A stretch of 33,485 nucleotides of DNA from Akkermansiaceae bacterium (GCA_903888515.1 CAISTY010000134.1:1-33485); one strand, 5' to 3'. Numbered from the stretch's first letter, positions 16,006 through 24,684 are shown. A program made the numbers and translations. Notes: generated by a model not told the origin, from the letters alone.

Positions 16006-17787
16006 ATGAAAACACCGCCCCGTTTCCCCACCCTTCTTGCCGCACTGGCCATCCTCTGCTACCTGGTGAATGCCTTGTCCGCTGACACATACGAACTTTT
16101 CACTTACACCGACGACGGGACAACAATCACCATCACCGACTACTCAACCACCGCGACTGGTGCGGTGGTCATTCCAGCGAAGATTCCGCCTGATACCGGA
16201 AAACACGTTGTCAGTATCGGGAACTGTGCGTTCCACAGTTGCAGTAGCCTGGCCAGCATCAACATCCCCGACAGCGTCACCAGAATCGGGGATCAAGCGT
16301 TCTACGGTTGCCACAGCCTAGCCAGCATCAACATCCCCGACAGCGTCACCAGCATCGGGTCATCTGCGTTCCAGAACTGCTACAGTCTGACGAGTGTTAC
16401 CATCGGGAACGGCGTCACCGACATCGGGTTGAAAGCATTCCAGGGATGCCGCAGCCTGATGAGTGTTACCATCGGGAACGGCGTCACCACCATCGGGACC
16501 CAGGCGTTCGAAGCATGCAACGGCCTGACGAGTGTCATCATCGGGAACAGCGTCACCAGCATCGGTGCCTCTGCATTCTACGGTTGCAGCGGCCTGACCA
16601 GCATCACCATTCCCGACAGCGTCACCAGCATCGGGGCCTCCGCGTTCTACGGTTGCAGCGGCCTGACCAGCATCACCATTCCCGACAGCGTCACCAGCAT
16701 CGGGGACTCCGCATTCAATGGATGCAGCAGCCTGATGAGCATCACCATCGGTAACGGCATCACTGAAATAAGGGACAGCGCATTCTCGGGATGCAGCGGC
16801 CTAACGAGCATTACCATCGGTAACGGCATCTTTTCCATCAGGGCCTCCGCATTCAATGGATGCACTCACTTGTCGAGCGTCACCATCGGGAACAGCGTCA
16901 CCAGCATCGGGTCATCTGCGTTCTACGGTTGCCACAGCCTGACCAGCATCAACATTCCCGACAGCGTCACCAGCATCGGGTCATCTGCGTTCCAGGGATG
17001 CAGCAGCTTGATGAGCGTCTATTTCAGGGGAGACTCTCCTGCGTATTTACATGTTCTCGACGACGACTACGGCTATCTTGGTGGCAACGTGTTCTTATAC
17101 GATTATCAACTGACCGTCTATTATTTGCCTGGGACAGTCGGTTGGATATCAAGTTTAGGCGGACGTCCGGCCGTGCTCTATGCACCGCCGGTTATCACCA
17201 GTCAGCCGGCCGGGGTGCTGGTGAATCCAGGGGAAAACGCATCTTTCAGTGTGACGACTCACCATGTCACCGCTCTTCCCCACAGTTACCAATGGCAGAG
17301 GAATGGCATCGCGGTGTCAGGAGCCACGAACGCATCCCTTTCCCTGAGTAACATTCAGGCGGGGGATGTGGGGAATTACACGGTGGTGATTACCAACGAT
17401 GCCGGCAGTGTGACGAGTGCCGCAGCGGCACTGACGCTCGCCACCGGAAATCTCTACACGCAGGCACAGTATGAAGCGGCTCTTCATCTGGGTTTCGAGC
17501 TTGGATTGCAGGCTGGGGATTCCGATGTGCTCGAAGATCCCAACAGTTACGGCCTCTACACCCTCTCGCAGGTTCAAGCCATCCATGTCGGAACGCCGCT
17601 ATTGGCCAAAGACCCGGCGACCGGAAAGTTCAAACTGACCATCAAGGCCGAGAAGAGCACCGACTTGCAAACCTTCACCGCACTGCCGTTCTCTTCAGGA
17701 GCGGCAACCATTAACGCCCAGGGCGAAATGGAGTTTCAATTCACCTCGCCGGAGAACGCCGCCTTTTTCCGGTTAGGAGCTGAATAA
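16006..17787 (+). CDS. Exported BspA-type leucine-rich repeat protein with Ig-like domain
   Basis: 593 residues from the ATG at 16006. A signal peptide is clear (MKTPPRFPTLLAALAILCYL, then VNALSA). Residues about 65-350 are at least twelve 23-residue LRR_5 repeats of the form 'NGVTSIGSSAFYGCSGLTSI'; some are identical at the DNA level with a 69-base period (for example 16584 and 16653). Residues about 398-490 form an immunoglobulin-like domain (PVITSQPAGVLVNPGENASF, YQWQRNGIAVSGA). The C-terminus (KAEKSTDLQTFTALPF ... AAFFRLGAE) is the tail common in exported verrucomicrobial proteins. It should sit on the cell surface and bind proteins or polysaccharides. Its N-terminus and leader are duplicated at 20327, and its placement right after terS is unusual. 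Confidence 0.85.
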   Translation: MKTPPRFPTLLAALAILCYLVNALSADTYELFTYTDDGTTITITDYSTTATGAVVIPAKIPPDTGKHVVSIGNCAFHSCSSLASINIPDSVTRIGDQAFYGCHSLASINIPDSVTSIGSSAFQNCYSLTSVTIGNGVTDIGLKAFQGCRSLMSVTIGNGVTTIGTQAFEACNGLTSVIIGNSVTSIGASAFYGCSGLTSITIPDSVTSIGASAFYGCSGLTSITIPDSVTSIGDSAFNGCSSLMSITIGNGITEIRDSAFSGCSGLTSITIGNGIFSIRASAFNGCTHLSSVTIGNSVTSIGSSAFYGCHSLTSINIPDSVTSIGSSAFQGCSSLMSVYFRGDSPAYLHVLDDDYGYLGGNVFLYDYQLTVYYLPGTVGWISSLGGRPAVLYAPPVITSQPAGVLVNPGENASFSVTTHHVTALPHSYQWQRNGIAVSGATNASLSLSNIQAGDVGNYTVVITNDAGSVTSAAAALTLATGNLYTQAQYEAALHLGFELGLQAGDSDVLEDPNSYGLYTLSQVQAIHVGTPLLAKDPATGKFKLTIKAEKSTDLQTFTALPFSSGAATINAQGEMEFQFTSPENAAFFRLGAE

Positions 17788-17850
17788 GCCCGCTGTCGGA
17801 ATAAGCCCACTTGCTATCGCTCTCGTTCAAGTGTTCTCCTTCCCCCGTCC

Positions 17851-18474
17851 ATGCAATTCCATGAATTCTCCGGGTTAATCTCGCGCTTGCCCGATCCGGT
17901 CATCCTGATCGAGGGACGCCGCACGATCACGCCCGCGGCCGGCGCAGCGGCCCGCCGGGTGTCCGCGCGGTTAGCAGAATGTTTTCCCCATCTGAAATTC
18001 CGATCCGGCAACGCGAGCGGATCCGACGAGGCATTTGCCGCCGGGGTGCTCGCCGTGGCGCCAGAGCGCATGCAAATCATCGCACCCTACGCCAGCCATC
18101 GGAAAAAACAACGCCATCCCCATGCGCACTACGATTCGCCGGAATCCCTCAGCGCCGATGCCATGGCAATCATTCAGGCCATGACCATCGCCGCCACCCC
18201 TGCTAACAAAGGACTCATGAAATGGTATCAGCGCGGTGGCAAACTCGGCTCGCAAGCGGCCTGCCTGATCCGGGATACGATGAAAGTGACCGGCATTTCC
18301 GGGCAACTCTCACCCCCGGTCGCCGCATTGTTTTTTGTTGATCCCGCCGATCCCGAGGCCGGTGGCACCGGCCACACCATTCGCGTCTGCCATCATGCCG
18401 GCGTGCCGGTGATTTTTCAGGATCACTGGGCCACCTGGATTGAAACCCTTCCAAAAACCGCATCCGATGCTTGA
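17851..18474 (+). CDS. SLOG/YspA-like (Rossmannoid) protein
   Basis: 207 residues from the ATG at 17851 (MQFHEFSGLISRLPDPVILI). The pattern VILIEGRRTI, then FRSGNASGSDEAF near residue 50-62, and GGTGHTIRVCHHAGVPVIF near 170-188 matches the SLOG superfamily (DprA/YspA-like), in which a glycine-rich loop binds a nucleotide or nucleotide-derived ligand. Members occur in phage and in nucleotide-signal conflict systems; the exact ligand cannot be told. The first 45 bases of this gene are repeated at 24605-24650 after the second LRR gene, showing that the duplicated cassette extended into it. It is followed closely by the toxin-antitoxin pair on the same strand. Confidence 0.65.
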   Translation: MQFHEFSGLISRLPDPVILIEGRRTITPAAGAAARRVSARLAECFPHLKFRSGNASGSDEAFAAGVLAVAPERMQIIAPYASHRKKQRHPHAHYDSPESLSADAMAIIQAMTIAATPANKGLMKWYQRGGKLGSQAACLIRDTMKVTGISGQLSPPVAALFFVDPADPEAGGTGHTIRVCHHAGVPVIFQDHWATWIETLPKTASDA

Positions 18475-18506
18475 CGCGGGGGGCTACGTGGGACATGCTG
18501 TGGCAC

Positions 18507-18752
18507 ATGAAGACAGTGACCATTCGGCAAGTCCATCACGATTTCAGCGCGGTCCTTGCGCTGGTCGCGCAAGGGGAGGAAGTCACGGTGTTGAACCGGA
18601 CCCGCCCGGTCGCCCGCATTTGCCCGCCGCGCCCCGAGGCCCCGGCCAAGTTCAAGATGCCGGATTTCGTGGCCCGCGCCAAGGCCATCTTCGGGGATTC
18701 AAAACTGATGCCCAATATCATCCTTGAAGAAAGGGAGGAAAGGCAATGGTAG
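18507..18752 (+). CDS. Phd/YefM-type antitoxin
   Basis: 81 residues from the ATG at 18507; a longer frame begins at 18471 but lacks protein-like residues. MKTVTIRQVHHDFSAVLALV with AQGEEVTVLNRTRPVARICP is the standard Phd/YefM fold: a ribbon-helix N-terminus that binds the operator, 'G..v.v..r.rpvA.l.p', and a disordered tail that wraps the toxin (the end, LEEREERQW). It overlaps the PIN toxin gene by seven bases, as expected for a coupled antitoxin-toxin pair. It would neutralise the toxin and repress the operon. Confidence 0.85.
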   Translation: MKTVTIRQVHHDFSAVLALVAQGEEVTVLNRTRPVARICPPRPEAPAKFKMPDFVARAKAIFGDSKLMPNIILEEREERQW

Positions 18753-19180
18753 CCTATGCGGACACGAGTTTTCTTTTCTCCCTTTACGGGCATGACGCGA
18801 ACAGCGCGCAGGCCCGGCCAATGGGCAACGCGTTCAAAGTCCCGCTTGCCTTCACATCGTTGCAGCGGCATGAACTTCGCAACGCCTTCCGGCTTGCCGT
18901 GTTTCGGAAGGCCATGACCTTGGAACGCTGTGAGGCCGTGCTTGCCGAAGTCGAAGCGGATACCAAGACCGGCGTGTTGCTGGAAACTCCCGTTACTTGG
19001 GTGGAGGTTTACACCGAAGCGGAAGCCCTCAGCGCAGCGCACACGAAAACCCTCGGCACACGCAGCTTTGACGTGTTGCATGTGGCGGTGGCCATCGCAC
19101 TCGGGGCCAAGGATTTCCTTACCTTCGACGCCCGCCAAAAAGTCCTTGCCGTGAAAGCCGGGTTGAAGGTCAAGCCGTAG
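18746..19180 (+). CDS. vapC: PIN-domain toxin (VapC type)
   Basis: 144 residues. The four acidic PIN positions are present: Asp6 in YADTSFL, Glu44 in RHELRNAF, Asp110 in RSFDVLHVA and a final Asp128 in TFDARQ. These coordinate metal for RNA cleavage. Length fits the family (about 130-145). The ATG overlaps the antitoxin stop. It would stabilise the element by post-segregational killing or act as an abortive-infection module. Confidence 0.88.
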   Translation: MVAYADTSFLFSLYGHDANSAQARPMGNAFKVPLAFTSLQRHELRNAFRLAVFRKAMTLERCEAVLAEVEADTKTGVLLETPVTWVEVYTEAEALSAAHTKTLGTRSFDVLHVAVAIALGAKDFLTFDARQKVLAVKAGLKVKP

Positions 19181-19194
19181 GAAGCCCGCCCTGC

Positions 19195-19263
19195 GTGACG
19201 ATCCCGGAATTCATCGCCAAGTGGCGCAAGGTGGAATTGAAAGAACGCTCCGCCGCCCGCTGA
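19195..19263 (+). pseudogene. N-terminal scrap of an MmeI-like DNA methyltransferase/restriction gene
   Basis: GTG at 19195 opens a 22-residue peptide beginning TIPEFIAKWRKVELKERSAA. This matches the characteristic first residues of large MmeI-like (type IIG/IIL) methyltransferase proteins, which begin '.fi.kWr...l.ErsaaqehF.dLc'. A stop follows at once and nothing else of the gene remains. It directly follows the VapC gene, so a restriction gene once sat beside the toxin-antitoxin pair and was deleted. Confidence 0.55.
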
Positions 19264-19282
19264 ATTATTCTCGCCTGTCTCG

Positions 19283-19789
19283 CTACGGCTTTTTCACCAT
19301 CCTCGTACGGAAAAAGCGCTTTGGCTCAGTGCCGCTATATTCCCCAGGATTCGTCGGCGTCCAGTTCACCAAATCCGAACTGCTTTCCAGGATGACCTCC
19401 CAAGTGGTTCCCGCTTCTTGTGGAATCTCTGCCGGCGGACTCGCTATTCCTGTCCGGGTGATGGTGAATGTGGCAAACGCGGATTCAGGGTGAGTGCCAC
19501 CGTTTCGTAACACAATGGATGCTGGCCCGGCGATTGTAACGGGACTGGTTTCCCAGGAGGTTTGACTAGTCCATGGGGTAATACTAAAAACCTTCGAGCC
19601 AATGGTGCACTCAAGTTGTAAACTTGTGCGATAGGAAGCAAATACCAGCTTGGCAGTGTCTCCTTGGTTCAGAGTGATGGGTTGCGAAATACCCACCTGA
19701 TTGAGCTGACTCTCTACTACCAGCGTGACGTCCTCGGCATGGGCTGATCCTGCTAGAACCACGATGAAGGATAGAATGAAGCGTTTCAT
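19283..19789 (-). CDS. Exported protein with verrucomicrobial C-terminal tail
   Basis: 168 residues from the ATG at 19787-19789; a longer frame to 19828 lacks a reason to start earlier. A signal peptide is seen (MKRFILSFIVVLAGSAHA, cleavage after AHA). The mature part is beta-rich (TLVVESQLNQVGISQPITL) and ends WEVILESSSDLVNWTPTNPG then RFFRTRM, the tail recurrent in exported proteins of this phylum and also at the end of LRR protein 1. It is the only minus-strand gene of the element's accessory half and lies between the MmeI remnant and the duplicated cassette. Function is unknown. Confidence 0.75.
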   Translation of the reverse strand: MKRFILSFIVVLAGSAHAEDVTLVVESQLNQVGISQPITLNQGDTAKLVFASYRTSLQLECTIGSKVFSITPWTSQTSWETSPVTIAGPASIVLRNGGTHPESAFATFTITRTGIASPPAEIPQEAGTTWEVILESSSDLVNWTPTNPGEYSGTEPKRFFRTRMVKKP

Positions 19790-19964
19790 GATTTTGATTT
19801 GTTGGATGGGGTTGAACATTGCCGACATGCAAGCAGACGCGGCCCGGTCCGCGCAAGTTCTATTCCGCCGGAAATCGGGTTTTATGGCTCTTCCGTGTCT
19901 CTAGCGCCCGCATCGCTTGTTGCGGTTTTCGGAGCGTCGCCGAATCACAGGGCACGCGGGGGCG

Positions 19965-20071
19965 CATGATCCTGCTTTGCCTGCCGCTCGACAAGGAAAC
20001 CGCCAACGCCGCCGCCCACGTCGCTCTTGGCAAGGCCCGCGCCGTGAACATTTCCAAACCATCACGGGAAA
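19965..20071 (+). pseudogene. Diverged 3' copy of the 71-aa ORF
   Basis: The plus strand here encodes an ILLCLPLDKETANAAAHVAL stretch, then GKARAVNISKPSREN. It parallels the end of the 71-residue protein at 15092-15307 (LLLFECDQHAAHAAARVAQG). One A fewer before the next gene removes the original stop. The 5' half of the ORF is not recognisable. Confidence 0.6.
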
Positions 20072-20215
20072 ATGAAACCCGATCCGCCACCCGCTGAATC
20101 CGCCGCCCCCACGATCCGCGATCCGCGCCGCCATAAGTTGCGCCATCATCCCGAGGTGTCCGCGTTCATTGCCCGCGAACTCGAAAGGCAGAGAGAGGCC
20201 GCGCAATTCATCTGA
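20072..20215 (+). pseudogene. Internally deleted copy of the terminase small subunit (47 aa)
   Basis: ATG at 20072 opens MKPDPPPAESAAPTIRDPRR, then HKLRHHPEVSAFIARELERQ and REAAQFI before a TGA at 20213-20215. It is nearly identical to the start of the gene at 15304 but lacks the segment between two short CACAAGTT-like repeats, removing the helix-turn-helix. The frame stays open across the deletion. It could still make a peptide able to oligomerise, but most likely is a relic. Confidence 0.7.
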
Positions 20216-20326
20216 TTTTGCAGAATATGGTATCCTGTGACTTTTATTGGCTTGCCGCTAGGCTGGCGGATGGTCAGTGTGAAAGCGGTTTAACAGTCCG
20301 GGAGAAGCCTCCGGCCATCACTTGCC

Positions 20327-23300
20327 ATGAAAAAACCGCCCCGTTTCCCCACCCTTCTTGCCGCACTGGCCATCCTCTGCTACCTGGTGAATGCCTTGTC
20401 CGCAGACACATACGAACTTTTCACTTACACCGACGACGGGACAACAATCACCATCACCGACTACTCAACCACCGCGACTGGTGCGGTGGTCATTCCAGCG
20501 AAGATTCCGCCTGATACCGGAAAACCCGTTGTCAGTATCGGGAATCAAGCGTTCCAGTTTTGCAGCGAGCTAACGAGTCTCAAGATTCCCGGCAGCGTGA
20601 CCAGCATCGGGGACTCTGCGTTCCACGGTTGCAGCGGACTGACATCCATATCGGTCAATGCAACCAATCCGAATTACAGTAGTGAGGATGGGGTGTTATT
20701 CGACAAATTGAAAACTTCGCTCATTCAGTATCCCAGAGGAAAGGGCGGGACTTCTTACACGATTCCCGACAGCGTGACCAGTATTGGGGAATCTGCGTTT
20801 TCTGTACTTTTAGAGGGTAGCAGTCTGACGAGCGTGAAGATTCCCGACAGCGTGACCAGCATCGGGAACCGAGCGTTTTCAGGCCGCAGCGGGCTAACGA
20901 GCATCACGATTCCTGACAGCGTGACCAGCATTGGGATCTCTGCGTTCTCTTCTTGCGCCGGGTTGACTTCCATATTGGTCAATGCAGCCAACCAGAACTA
21001 CAGCAGTGAGGATGGAGTGTTATTCGACAAACTGAAAACTGGGCTCGTACAGTATCCCATGGGAAAGGGAGGGACTGCTTACACGATTCCCTCCGGCGTG
21101 ACCCGCATCGGAGTCTCTGCGTTTTCCATGTGCAGCGGGCTGTCCAGCGTGACGATTCCCGACAGCGTCACCGGTATCGGGGACTCTGCGTTCCAGTATT
21201 GCAGCGGGCTGTCCAGCGTGACGATTCCCGACAGCGTCACCGGTATCGGGGACTCTGCGTTCCAGTATTGCAGCGGGCTGTCCAGCGTGACGATTCCCGA
21301 CAGCGTCACCAGCATCGGGGACTCTGCGTTCAACGGTTGCAGCGGGCTGTCCAGCGTGACGATTCCCTCCGGTGTCACCAGCATCGGGCGCGCTGCGTTC
21401 CTCAGTGGCAGCAGGCTGACTTCCATATCGGTCAATGCAGCCAATCAGAACTACAGCAGTGAGAATGGAGTGTTATTCGACAAATTGAAAACTGCACTCA
21501 TTCAGTATCCCATGGGAAAGGGTGGGACTTCTTACACGATTCCCTCCGGCGTGACCCGCATCGGGGCCTCTGCGTTTTCCATTTGCAGCGGGCTGTACAG
21601 TGTGACGATTCCTTCCGGCGTCACCGGTATCGGGGATGGCGCGTTCTCCAGTTGCAGCGGGCTAACGAGCATCACGATTCCCTCCGGCGTCACCAGCATC
21701 GGGGATGGCGCGTTCTCCAGTTGTAGCAGGCTGACGAGCGTCACGATTCCCTCCGGCGTGACCCGCATCGGGGACTCTGCGTTCCAGTATTGCAGCGCGC
21801 TAACGAGCATCACGATTTCCTCCGGCGTCACCAGCATCGGGGACTCTGCGTTCCAGTATTGCAGCGCGCTAACGAGCATCACGATTCCCTCCGGCGTCAC
21901 CAGCATCGGGGATGGCGCCTTCTCCAGTTGCAGAGCGCTAACGAGCATCACGATTCCCTCCGGCGTGACCCGCATCGGGGACTCTGCGTTCCAGTATTGC
22001 AGCGCGCTAACGAGCATCACGATTCCCTCCGGCGTCACCGGCATCGGGGACTCTGCGTTCCAGTATTGCAGCGGGCTAACGAGCATCACGATTCCCTCCG
22101 GCGTCACCAGCATCGGGGATGGCGCGTTCTTCAGTTGCAGCAGGCTGACGAGCGTCACGATTCCCTCCGGCGTGACCCGCATCGGGCGCGATGCGTTCTA
22201 CGGTTGCAGCGGGCTGACCAACGTCACGATTCCCTCCGGCGTTACCAGTATCGGGGCATCTGCGTTCCAGAACTGCTACAGTCTGACGAATGTGACGATT
22301 CCCACCAGCGTGACCTGCATCGGGCGCAAAGCGTTCGACGGTTGCATCGGGCTGAAAAATCCCGCCGAGAAGATCGAGAACTACCGCAAAGCCGCTGAGA
22401 AAGGAGATGCAATTGCCCAATATCTTCTTGGTTATTGCTACGCCAAAGGCGAAGGCGTGTCCAAAGATTTGGCCGAGGCTGTGAAATGGTATCGCAAGGC
22501 CGCTGAGCAAGGTGATGCCGACGCCCAATACGCCCTTGGGTACCGCTACGAAAACGGCGAAGGTGTGGCCAAGGATGCCGCCCAGGCGGCGAAGTGGTAT
22601 CGCAAGGCCGCAAACCAAGGAGATGCCATCGCTCAACACAACATCGGGCGTTGCTATGCCGAAGGTAACGGCGTGCCCAAGGATGAAACTGAGGCGGCGA
22701 AATGGTTTCGCAAGGCTGCTGAGCAAGGATTTGCTCCTGCTCAACAGGTGATTGGAGCATACAACGCCATTGGCAGAGGTATTCCTCGGAACTACACCGA
22801 GGCCGCGAAATGGTATCGCAAGGCCGCTGAGCATGGAAGTGCAGATGCCCAACACTTACTCGGTTCTTGCTACGCCAACGGCGAAGGAGTGCACAAGGAT
22901 GTAACTGAGGCGGTGAAATGGTATCGCAAGGCCGCTGAGCAAGGATTTGCCTCTGCCCAATTTGACCTCGGGCTTTGCTACCGAAGCGGGCGTGGAGTGT
23001 CCAAGGATTCCGCCAAGGCTGCGGAATGGTATCGTAGGGCTGCTAACCAAGGAGACGCCAGTGCTCAATACAACTTAGGACTCCTCTATGCCCAGGGCGA
23101 TGGGGTGGCAAAGGATGAAGTTGAGGCATACAAGTGGTGGTTGCTGGCGGCGGGGCAAGGCATCAAACAATCCAAGAGCAATATGAATTTGTTAGAGAGC
23201 CAATTAACCCGACAGGAAATTGCGGAAGGTCAGAAGCTGGCACGCAATTTCAAACCCCGCAAAGCGCCGGATGCCGGTGCTCCTGTTTCCGGCAAAGAAG

Positions 23301-24457
23301 GTGCTGAGGCGATTCCGCGAGTGACCGGCACGGGATTTTTCATCACGGATGGGGGCTTTCTCATCACGAACAAACATGTCATCGAAGGCGCGGCTCCAGT
23401 GCGTCTGGCCACGAGCGCGGGCTTGATCGCCGCCAAGGTGGTAAAAGTGGATGCGGCCAATGATTTCGCCTTGCTCAAAGCCGAGGGAAAATTCGCGGCC
23501 CTGCCCGTGGCGACCAGCCGTGCGGTGAAACTCGGCGCTTCCGTGGCCACGGTGGGTTTCCCTAACACCGCTTTGCAGGGATTCGCGCCCAAGCTGGCCA
23601 AGGGCGAAATCGCGGCACTATCCGGCGCGGCGGATGATGCGCGGTATTTTCAAATCAGCGTGCCGTTGCAACCGGGAAATTCCGGCGGGGCGCTGGTGGA
23701 TGAGCGCGGCAACGTGGTGGGCGTGGTGTGCGCCAAGCTGGATGCGGCGGCGGCGCTGGCCGCGAGCGGCGCGTTGCCGGAGAATGTCAATTACGCCGTG
23801 AAGAGCAGTTTTTTGCTAGGTTTTCTGGAGTCAGTTCCTGCGGTGGTCAGTGAACTCAAGGAACCTAACACCCAAGAGGAGAAATTTGAGAACGTGGTGC
23901 AGGCCGTCGAGCGGGCAGCGGTGCTCGTTTTGAATTCCGGCAATAAGCCCACCGCTGGGAATCCTCCGCCACAAGCGCCCATGGAAGCACCCTCCACTGT
24001 GCCTGACGCGCCGTCGGCACCACCGCAGCCACAAGGCGCGAAGAAAGAACCCGAACCCGCCCCCGCGTTGCCGGAGATTCCGGAAAAGTTGGCGGCCGCT
24101 TTGATCGGAGCATTCCTTCGTCACGGGGAAGGCAACGACATGCAATTGGAACTCGCCGATTATGCGGACGTCGTGAATCCGTATTTCGACCAAGGCCGGA
24201 TGACACGGCAGGGCATTGCCAAGGATCTCTCGGCATACCGCGCTCAGTGGCGCGACCGTTCGTTTCAGTTGCTCCAGGTCGAATCAGCCAGCAAGGATGA
24301 CGCCGACACGCTGGAGGCGATCTACCGGCTGCAATTTCGCGCGTCCGACGGGAAAAAATCCCGCGCCGGCATTCTGCGCCAGAGCATTCATTATACTCGC
24401 GCCGGCGACCGGTGGTTGGTCTCAGGGATTCACACGATTGAGAGGGTTTCCAAGTAG
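20327..24457 (+). CDS. Exported LRR - Sel1 - trypsin-like protease fusion protein
   Basis: 1376 residues from the ATG at 20327. The signal peptide and first ~75 residues are almost identical to LRR protein 1. Residues about 70-676 are BspA-type LRR_5 repeats of 23 residues, interrupted three times by a longer VNAANQNYSSEDGVLFDKLK unit. Residues about 680-950 are seven or more Sel1 repeats (AKWYRKAAEQGDADAQYALG). Residues about 995-1165 are a trypsin/HtrA-like serine protease: His1017 in NKHVIEG, Asp1046 in NDFALL, Ser1119 in PGNSGGALVD, all intact. A proline-rich linker (about 1200-1240) leads to a C-terminal domain ending HYTRAGDRWLVSGIHTIERV, similar to NTF2-like or SH3-like periplasmic tails. 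It is probably exported and proteolytic. Fusions of LRR, Sel1 and trypsin in one chain are unusual. Confidence 0.88.
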   Translation: MKKPPRFPTLLAALAILCYLVNALSADTYELFTYTDDGTTITITDYSTTATGAVVIPAKIPPDTGKPVVSIGNQAFQFCSELTSLKIPGSVTSIGDSAFHGCSGLTSISVNATNPNYSSEDGVLFDKLKTSLIQYPRGKGGTSYTIPDSVTSIGESAFSVLLEGSSLTSVKIPDSVTSIGNRAFSGRSGLTSITIPDSVTSIGISAFSSCAGLTSILVNAANQNYSSEDGVLFDKLKTGLVQYPMGKGGTAYTIPSGVTRIGVSAFSMCSGLSSVTIPDSVTGIGDSAFQYCSGLSSVTIPDSVTGIGDSAFQYCSGLSSVTIPDSVTSIGDSAFNGCSGLSSVTIPSGVTSIGRAAFLSGSRLTSISVNAANQNYSSENGVLFDKLKTALIQYPMGKGGTSYTIPSGVTRIGASAFSICSGLYSVTIPSGVTGIGDGAFSSCSGLTSITIPSGVTSIGDGAFSSCSRLTSVTIPSGVTRIGDSAFQYCSALTSITISSGVTSIGDSAFQYCSALTSITIPSGVTSIGDGAFSSCRALTSITIPSGVTRIGDSAFQYCSALTSITIPSGVTGIGDSAFQYCSGLTSITIPSGVTSIGDGAFFSCSRLTSVTIPSGVTRIGRDAFYGCSGLTNVTIPSGVTSIGASAFQNCYSLTNVTIPTSVTCIGRKAFDGCIGLKNPAEKIENYRKAAEKGDAIAQYLLGYCYAKGEGVSKDLAEAVKWYRKAAEQGDADAQYALGYRYENGEGVAKDAAQAAKWYRKAANQGDAIAQHNIGRCYAEGNGVPKDETEAAKWFRKAAEQGFAPAQQVIGAYNAIGRGIPRNYTEAAKWYRKAAEHGSADAQHLLGSCYANGEGVHKDVTEAVKWYRKAAEQGFASAQFDLGLCYRSGRGVSKDSAKAAEWYRRAANQGDASAQYNLGLLYAQGDGVAKDEVEAYKWWLLAAGQGIKQSKSNMNLLESQLTRQEIAEGQKLARNFKPRKAPDAGAPVSGKEGAEAIPRVTGTGFFITDGGFLITNKHVIEGAAPVRLATSAGLIAAKVVKVDAANDFALLKAEGKFAALPVATSRAVKLGASVATVGFPNTALQGFAPKLAKGEIAALSGAADDARYFQISVPLQPGNSGGALVDERGNVVGVVCAKLDAAAALAASGALPENVNYAVKSSFLLGFLESVPAVVSELKEPNTQEEKFENVVQAVERAAVLVLNSGNKPTAGNPPPQAPMEAPSTVPDAPSAPPQPQGAKKEPEPAPALPEIPEKLAAALIGAFLRHGEGNDMQLELADYADVVNPYFDQGRMTRQGIAKDLSAYRAQWRDRSFQLLQVESASKDDADTLEAIYRLQFRASDGKKSRAGILRQSIHYTRAGDRWLVSGIHTIERVSK
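21131..22275 (+). repeat. 69-bp tandem repeats inside the LRR region
   Basis: LRR units repeat with an exact 69-base period; 21131-21199 and 21200-21268 are identical, and a third begins at 21269. A second block at about 21600-22250 repeats a TGCAGCGCGCTAACGAGCAT unit. Similar 69-base copies occur in LRR protein 1 at 16584 and 16653. The DNA identity exceeds what protein conservation requires, so unit number can change by recombination or slippage. Confidence 0.85.
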
Positions 24458-24604
24458 CGCCCGGCACCATGCCTAACCCGACTCGGCGGACTGGAGTCGC
24501 CGAACCCTTGACGGGCTGATAGAACGCGGCGACTCGCGCACGCGCCGTGATCGGATGCGATGGGCCTTTCCAAACCATCGTTCAATCGCTCCACATCTCC
24601 CGTC

Positions 24605-24650
24605 CATGCAATTCCATGAATTCTCCGGGTTGATCTCGCGATTTCCCGCA
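24605..24650 (+). pseudogene. Duplicated start of the SLOG gene
   Basis: The sequence from the ATG at 24606 reads MQFHEFSGLISR as at 17851, and the preceding TCCCGTCC is also shared. Similarity ends at about 24640. It marks the right end of the duplicated cassette. Confidence 0.75.
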
Positions 24651-24684
24651 TTCCGGTTTTCAGGATTGCGGAGACGCCTGCGGG

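Noticed and set aside
16380..17000. Regular 69-base repeats as a possible CRISPR array
   Set aside because: The period is constant with no unique spacers, and the frame encodes 23-residue leucine-rich repeats; it is a coding tandem repeat.
21130..22398. Long plus- and minus-strand ORFs inside the LRR region
   Set aside because: They are shadow frames of the 69-base repeat, rich in His/Arg/Gln or Met/Leu/Pro, with no independent start signals.
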